The notes under the pieces are model-generated. The model ran no database searches. It saw only the letters and a program-made list of their open reading frames with translations, and was not told the DNA's origin. This document shows, one piece after another, positions 55,282-64,000 of a stretch of 64,000 nt of DNA. The first letter of the stretch is position 1, and every line of letters starts with the position of its first letter. A program made the position numbers and the translations under genes. This DNA comes from Neoconidiobolus thromboides FSU 785. Lineage: Eukaryota; Entomophthoromycota; Entomophthoromycetes; Entomophthorales; Neoconidiobolaceae. The stretch lies in NCBI GenBank assembly GCA_025603075.1, contig MU626332.1, positions 1 to 64,000 on the forward strand, read 5' to 3'.

Positions 55282-56014
55282 TTAATAAAGAGATTTGGCT
55301 GCCAACTTCCATTTATTAACTACCATATCCACATCTTTTTCTTGTATTCCCTTTTCTTTTAAAAACCCTTCCAATTCTGTCCAGAATTCAACATGCAACA
55401 ATTTCTGTTTTGTTTCCTCACACACTGTCTTATCCTTTTCGCTTTCCTTTCCTTCAATTAATGAATTTCCTTCTTGTTGATTCTTTTTCTGTAAATAAAC
55501 TGTACTATTACTATCAATATTTAACTCGAACATTTTCTTATCATCCCCTAATGGTCTTCCTTTTAATAATAAACGTTGATTCGATACTGGAATAGAAAGC
55601 TTTTTTTCAATGATATGTTTAATATCAAGAATAGTATGAGTTTTAGTGATATTAGGGATCATGGATTCCATATTACTATTGAGATATTTGAATTTTAAAT
55701 GGAAAGGGACTATTTAAATTGATTAAGTATTAATAACTAAATTACGTGGTGGAAGAGTAAATGAAACTTACCATCATCTTCGGTTTCAGATATTAAATAT
55801 GATTTTCGTTTGAAAACAGATGGTAACTAATTAAATGAAGAATTAATTAGTTTTAATTTGTATAAAGTGATTTACTTACAGGTTCTAATTCACCGATTTT
55901 AAATACTGCATTAGGAAATAATTGGGATTGTATTGATTTGTAATTAGAACTAGAATCACGTTGATCCAAAGAAGTTAACATATCTTGAATAAATAAATCC
56001 TCAGTTGTAGTCAT
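55282..56014 (-). CDS. GET5: Get5/Mdy2-like ubiquitin-like protein, three exons
   Basis: Exons 56014-55880, 55826-55772 and 55709-55282; 205 residues. The N-terminal part (FIQDMLTSLDQRD...) fits the Get4-binding segment. Residues 64-140 form a ubiquitin-like fold: FHLKFKYLNS, then TILDIKHIIEKKL, QRLLLKGRPLGDDKK and STVYLQKK. The C terminus, WTELEGFLKEKGI...VVNKWKLAAKSL, resembles the homodimerisation end of yeast Get5. No di-Gly processing site is present. Get5 works with Get4 to hand tail-anchored proteins to Get3. The order Get4-binding / UBL / dimer end is what supports Get5 over other UBL proteins. The longer upstream frame starting at 56098 is not used: MTTTEDLF at 56014 is the better start. 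Confidence 0.75.
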
Positions 56015-56456
56015 TCTTTGTCTTGTTATGTTGTAATTAGAATTTTTAAGAAAAAAAATGAAGTGTTGAAATTTAGAGTGGTAATTTTTTATACGCAATT
56101 CTATTTTTGAATTGATAAAAATTTTAGTAATATTAAAAGTTCTAGTTTTTTAAATATTTTTTAAGACAAAAATTGATAATAACTTTTATAATATTTTAAA
56201 TAAAATAAAATAAGATGGAATCTATTTATAATTTATTAGAGATTGAATTTATAAAATATTCTTAATTTATATTTATTAAATTCAATATTCCATTTATTTA
56301 TATAATAATTGAAATATTAAAGATAAAATACAGAAGAATCAATTGTAATTAAAAATGAATTATTTAATAAAATATTATTATCATCAAATTAAAACGATTA
56401 TTTCTAATTCCCTAAAACTTCTGTTTTATTAAATAACTTCACTCATCTATTCATCT

Positions 56457-58690
<2,234 letters not shown>

Positions 58691-58911
58691 TTAAATTTTG
58701 AATTTTTTGATCAACGCAATTTTGAGATTGAAAAAGCATCTGAATCAATTAGAAATATCAAAAACAAAATTGCTTTTTACTTTATTTTCTAAAAAAGATA
58801 TGCTGATTAGATAATGAGTAAAAGAAAAACGTAAAAATTTTAGTACAGGATCAATAAAATAACAATAAAAACATTTAAACATTAATTAGTAGAAGCCAAA
58901 CTAAGTTAGAA

Positions 58912-61037
58912 ATGGAAGATTCGGAAGAGGATTTGGAAATGATGAAAGGGATTAAAGAGGAAATAGAAGATATTGAAGAGGTAAAGATTTTAAATTGAAA
59001 CTAAAATAATTTTAATTCGTTCTATAATTCTTAGTTATTAGATATGGATAGTGAAGCTGATTCATTAGATAAAGGATTAGAGGAACTGAGATTTTTTTTT
59101 GATAGGTAAATTAAATCAACCATTCTAATTTTTTACTTCATATTAAATCAAATAATCTCTTGTCCTCAGTGATACATCGAAGTCCAAAAAATTAGCAAAG
59201 AGAACGATAGAGAAAGAGTATAATTATTCTTTAGATAAATTACTGAATGAAAAAGAAAATGATAAATTTCAAGAACTTGAAATTAAACCATTTCATTTGA
59301 TGTTTGAAAATGTAGATTTTTATATTTTACTTTTATATCATTTGTAGGCTAAATGAATAATTTATTTATTTATTTTATTAAATAGGAATTCGATAATGAT
59401 ATCTTAGATCAGGATACAGCACTGAAGTTTTTAAGAGAGAAGGAGGAAAATGGAAATGAAGGAAATGAAGGAAATGAAGGAAATGAAAATAAGATAGATA
59501 GATTAAAACAAGTAAGCAATCATATTTTAATATCTTAACAAAATAAATAATATTATTCAGATAATGAGCGATAGTAAAAATGATAATGATACAATAGAAA
59601 TTAAAATAACAATCTTTAAAACCAGTTATCAAAAACAAATTCTTGAACTATCTAATCTCAAAGACATTAAACTCCTCAATGATTTTCAACAACTCATTGA
59701 TGCTACTAAATTCGAATATAATGATAGACTATTAACTATAGTGGAAAATAGTATCTATAATTTAGATTTTGAATTAACACAGGAATTTTATGCATTGATA
59801 TGGAAATTTACAATCAAATTTGAGTTTGAATGGGATTTATTCTATTTATTGGAAGAATACTTTAGATTATTTGAAGCTAAATTTTTAATCTTAGATGACT
59901 TTAATAAGTTGGATTTAAATTATATATTTGATATTGAAGATAAGGAGGATAATAAGGAAAAGGAAGAGGAGATTGAAGAGAATAAAATTATGGAATATGT
60001 TAATGAAATTCGACTGTTTTTTAATTTTATTAATCAAGTATTAGATTCAAAGTAAGTTTTTATTATTTTTATTTGATTTAATATATAAATAATAACAACA
60101 ATAATTGATAGGTATTATAAACCCATGACTTTTCATGAAAAAAGTAATTTAGTTATAGGATTAATACTCCTCTCTTTCGACACTCATTTAGCATGCATTG
60201 TAAATAACGAATTACAACTAATAATAGGAAAAATTATCAACTCAATACAAGATCTGGATTCTTTATACACAATTATTATTAAAAATTTAATACATTTGAT
60301 AACTAGAATATACGATATGGATGAAAAAAAAGGGTATTATTTTATCAAGAATATGCTAGGTTTTTTATTTTCAGTTACAAGGACTAAGCGAGAGAGAGGG
60401 AAGTATCTGTTTTTTCAATTAAGTAGTTATCATTGTTTAGAATTACTTAGTGGACAGAAATTTAAGGTATATTTTTGTACTAATGTGTAGAATAGCATTA
60501 ACAGTATTAATATTAGTTATTGCCTAACATTGAAGATTATAATTTAAAAACATATTTAAAATTAATATATCCTAATTATAAATTAGATAACAATAACAAA
60601 TTAATTGATAATAAGATTAACGAAAATTTAATATTAAAAAATATATTAACGGAATCCAAATTAATTAATTTAATTCAATTATTTCAATGGAATTTAACCA
60701 ATTTTATTTTGAATAAAAAAGACAAAGTAGTCATTTTATTATGATTTTTCTATAACAATGTTAATGTTGATTATTTTAGCTATTAATTAATCAATTGATT
60801 AATTTTTTTAAAGATTGGGATAGTCAGATAGGCAAGATTTGTATTTTAATATTAAATTATTAAATTATTAATAGAAACTTAATACAGATGTTAAAGGAGA
60901 TAATATATTCTATTCAATAGTAAGTGGAATTAATAGATAGAGATAATGACATAATCAAGTATTTTTATTTTTTTTACTAGGCAAAAGAAGAATTACAATT
61001 ATTATATTTAAGGCTGCATTATTTCATCAAACAATAA
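58912..61037 (+). CDS. Possible Nse6-like (CANIN-type) SMC5/6 subunit, ten exons
   Basis: Exons 58912-58980, 59035-59105, 59170-59311, 59386-59511, 59561-60051, 60112-60466, 60517-60726, 60780-60840, 60888-60919 and 60981-61037; 537 residues. It begins with an acidic coiled region (MEDSEEDLEMMKGIKEEIED). Then YNYSLDKLLNEKEND resembles the LD.LL.EK segment of CANIN-domain proteins (fungal Nse6, animal SLF2). An all-helical domain follows, ending DNIFYSIAKEELQLLYLRL. A nine-base repeat (GGAAATGAA, 59450-59487) encodes NEGNEGNE. If the call is right, it acts with Nse5 in loading SMC5/6 at DNA damage. The family call is tentative; the gene itself is well supported by splice phase over ten exons. 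Confidence 0.6.
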
Positions 61038-61503
61038 ACACATTCAAAAACAAAAATCATTAATTACTCGTCTCTTTCCTATAGAGTAAGATAATGATGA
61101 TTAAAGAGTAAGTTAATATCACTGATAACGAAGTAAAGAACATCAAACTGTCTGAAGTGTAAAGATCGGTTATAAATAAACTTTTTTAATTGAGTTAGCT
61201 TTATCTTGTTTTTTTGATAGAATTGAATTAAATACGGGCTAATTAAAATACGGGCTAATTAAAATACACTCTTTAGCTAGGAAAATACGGCTGATAGTAT
61301 TTTTATTATTTATTGTAGTCAATTTTCTAGGGTATAGAATATAAAGACAAAAGGGAATACTATTTTGAACTCTGAGTTAAATCAGAACGAAATAAATAAA
61401 ATAACTACAAAGTTTATTATTCGAAGTTCAGGAAAATGGTGATATTATATCTAAAGATATACTATCAAATTAAACAATAGTACATAAAACAAGTCCACTT
61501 CCA
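61038..61503. other. Convergent intergenic
   Basis: Contains a 16-bp direct repeat, ACGGGCTAATTAAAAT, twice in tandem near 61231-61262. Nothing else seen. Confidence 0.5.
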
Positions 61504-61947
61504 TTATCCTCTTCTCCCCCACAGTAAAATAAAAATTACTGCAGTATAAGCCAAAATAGCCAATAATGAAGTAGCAAATACTAAATTCCCTGATGTATAA
61601 AAATATTTTAAAAACAAACTTTTCTTTAACTCTTTATCTTTATCTTCCTCATCTTCAATATAACTATATTGGAACTCTTTTAAGTGATAACGTCTTATAA
61701 TATCGATGATGAACATTGAGATTCCAAAAGTAATAAACACTAAACCTATTAAGCGTAACTCTTTATCGAATAAACGAAGGGCGAGAAGACTCGCGCCCAT
61801 TAATCCTATACTTGTACGGAAGTAAGCACCATCTAAAGTACGCTCTTTGGCTAATTAATGAAAGATTACTTATTTGGTTGCTGCTTGTATGTTCATTTTT
61901 TTACCTCTTAAGTCCAATACTTGATTGTCATTGAGTTGATCTGCCAT
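61504..61947 (-). CDS. DUF202 small membrane protein (Vtc1-like fold), two exons
   Basis: Exons 61947-61905 and 61850-61504; 129 residues with a 54-nt intron. It carries the DUF202 signature AKERTLDGAYFRTSIGLMGA that opens the first membrane helix, then two further hydrophobic segments (LRLIGLVFITFGISMFII and VFATSLLAILAYTAVIFI), giving three TM spans. A charged loop, YIEDEEDKDKELKK, joins TM2 to TM3. DUF202 is the membrane domain shared by vacuolar transporter chaperone subunits and small fungal and bacterial membrane proteins. It lacks the SPX and polymerase domains of the larger VTC subunits, so a Vtc1-like or stand-alone role is possible. The exact role is unknown. Confidence 0.88.
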
Positions 61948-62784
61948 CTTTAATAAAAATAGTTGGTCTTGAATAAAAGTAAAAAATAAAACTTAAAAAA
62001 TAAAGGAATTATTTTTTTGAATTCATAAACTTATGCTAATTAACTAAAAATAAAAATTACTCATTTTGAAATTGATTTTTTAGGCTTAATTAGTTTTGGT
62101 AACAATTCAATTTCTTTGCCCAAAATTTTAGTTTTTATCTGGTTTTATTTGTTTTTAAGATCATTTTTATAATGAATTGTGACCAAAAAATTCGAAAAAA
62201 TCATATTTTTAGGTCAATTTTAAAAAACTATTCAAATTGAAGTTTCAAATTTACCGGTAAATAGCAATGTAAAAATGAACAAAAAATCTCACTTCCTTTT
62301 TTTAATCACAGTCATTTTTGTTAAACTCATTTTTCGGTTCATATTGTACTTATTTTTTTCTTTGATAAGGACATTATTAGCTACTCTGACTTTATCTAAA
62401 AGATAATAATTGGAAAGTTGGTGCTCATTCGAAAAAATTAATCTAAATTTACAGTTAAAAATAAAAATAAAGTCTAAATTTCTTTTGCTTAGTTTTTTTT
62501 TTCATGAGATCATTTTTTGACTACAGATTTGGCTCATTTAGTTTAAAAAATGGTCAAATTCAAGTACTTTTTAGAAGAATTTCTCTTTTTGAGTTTTATT
62601 TTTTAAACTACTCTGCTTTTCAAAGCAACGAATTTAACAAAACCCAAAACCGAAGCTTTTTATTTACTAACTTATTTAATAAATCTTTTCATTTATTTAA
62701 AAGTTAAGCTTTACCTTAACTAACTATTTCTAATCGAAAAGAAGAATATTTTAATTCTAAAAAAAACAAACTGAAATAAAACAA
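61948..62784. promoter_or_regulatory. Divergent intergenic
   Basis: A spacer of ~840 bp between two divergent genes, rich in A and T runs. The open frame at 62504-62707 has no family features and is not called. Presumably holds both promoters. Confidence 0.4.
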
Positions 62785-64000
62785 ATGGTTGGTAAAAGAG
62801 GAAGACGTAGTACTGGGACTCCAAGCACCCGAAGAACAAGGGCAACGGCAAATAGTGAGCCATTGGAAGCTTCCCAAACTATTACTTCGGATCATACTGG
62901 AGAAGGGGTTGAAAATGTAACTGTGGAACTCGAATCGGGTAGTCAAATGGATTCAAACACTCAAGAAGCGAGTAAAACTCCTGTTCAGGCTAATGAAGAC
63001 GAAAAATCGGCTTTAGGGTCAGGTGAACAAATGGAGCTGAATCAAGAAGAAGTTGATTCTAATGAAATGGTAGTTAGTTCCGTTATTAAAATTATTGAGA
63101 TTCAAGAAGAGGATATAGGAGATAATTTAAATAAAGTGAGTGTAGCTGAAAGCGAAGCTCATAGTCATCAAGTTTGGGAACATGGTGAAAGTACTTTTGT
63201 TTATACAGCTGATAATGAAACAAATAAGATCATTGTTGAAGAGGCATCCGATAATCTTCAAGAAGAGGCCAGCCTCTTGGAGCAAGTTAATGAAGAAATG
63301 ATTCCTCAGGAAGAGATTAATGAAATAATTTCCAAGTTGAAAAAGGATATGATTGGTATTTCTGCATGTTTGAAATTATATCAGAACAAGAATTTTGGTA
63401 ATCTAAAATTTAATAATTTTATATTTATAAAGGCTAATTGTTTCTTCTAGAAAATTATGAAGCTCATAGCTATATTGAAAAGCTTAGGAGAAGTACTGAT
63501 AAAATCGTAGAGGATTATAGCAAAGTATACGACCAAGCAGTCAAATTAAAAAAGACTTGTGACTATATTAAAGGAAAATATGATACTCTGTATAATAAAA
63601 CTGTTACCATTTTGGGTTCTGAAAGTCTAAATGAAGAAAAAGAAGAGCTTATAAGTAAAGTTAAATCTTTGGAGGTAAATCTTGTTTTACAATTTTATAA
63701 GTAATTATAGTAAAGTTATTTTTTAGTTTTATAAAACTCAACTTGAAGTTGAAGTGAAAAAGATTGAGCCATTAAAAAATATGGTAGAGGCACTTGAAAA
63801 AGAGAAAGAGAAAAATAGAAAAGATATTGCAGAAAAGTAAATATATTAATATTGATGATATAAAATAAATCTTAAATGAACTAAATAGGAGAGATCACAT
63901 TGATAGATTAAATGAACAAGTTAGACATAAAAGTCAAGAGCTTAATTCCAAAGATATTTTAATTCATGAGTTAAAAAATAACCAGAATTTAATTGAAGAT
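62785..64000 (+). CDS. Coiled-coil protein with basic N terminus, partial (runs off the window)
   Basis: Exons 62785-63397, 63451-63674, 63727-63836 and 63889 to the window end; at least 350 residues. The start is strongly basic (MVGKRGRRSTGTPSTRRTRA), as in nuclear or chromatin proteins. An acidic low-complexity region follows, then from about residue 175 heptad-like coiled coil (EKLRRSTDKIVEDYSKVYDQ, ELISKVKSLE). The stretch KYDTLYNKTVTILGSE just before the long coil is faintly like Csm1/Pcs1 monopolin proteins, but the diagnostic C-terminal domain is outside the window. I make no firm family call. Confidence 0.75.

Noticed and set aside
62504-62707. 67-codon plus-strand ORF upstream of the coiled-coil gene
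   Set aside because: Phe/Asn-rich chance frame in a divergent promoter region.

Overview
This is a very AT-rich nuclear window from a eukaryote, almost certainly a fungus. The conserved genes are fungal or fungal-type: three Gti1/Pac2 (WOPR) regulators, Spg1/Tem1 GTPase, NAC-beta, Get5-like, LAS1, Pmp3, a DUF202 protein and fungal-style hemerythrin (HHE) proteins. Introns are short (about 44-90 nt), start GTAAG/GTAAT, end TAG, and often carry a TACTAAC-like branch site. An intact rhodopsin-like 7TM receptor, a rare class in Dikarya, together with the low GC points to an early-diverging lineage such as Conidiobolus-like Entomophthoromycotina. That placement is inference, not proof.

Layout. 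About 0-45 kb is a sparse, repeat-laden compartment. It holds mostly intronless, lineage-type genes: WOPR genes at 5.2, 13.6 and 22.6 kb, a frequenin-like Ca sensor at 8.4 kb, two paralogous genes of unknown function at 17.5 and 19.8 kb flanking a tRNA-Leu, an intact 7TM receptor at 36 kb and a truncated one at 15.5 kb. Between 27 and 35 kb sit a decayed ribokinase copy, a small split PMP3 gene, an intact five-exon ribokinase, a 528-residue helical protein, a tRNA-Thr and a 391-residue protein with two Cys pairs. From 41 to 44 kb three tandem hemerythrin-type genes lie on the minus strand; the third is broken and has a transposon in one exon. This compartment carries about 25 copies of a ~100-bp TA-flanked MITE and at least six LTR pieces (solo, truncated or inverted).

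From 46.7 kb to the end the window changes character: compact, multi-intron housekeeping genes with no recognised MITE or LTR. In order these are an HSF-type transcription factor, NAC-beta, Spg1/Tem1, LAS1, GET5-like, mitochondrial-type glutamyl-tRNA synthetase, an Nse6-like (CANIN-type) candidate, a DUF202 membrane protein and a coiled-coil protein cut by the window end.

Most housekeeping genes had to be assembled exon by exon. Where exon coordinates are given, the spliced lengths were checked to be divisible by three. Exon calls rest on splice signals, reading frame and family similarity, not on transcripts.
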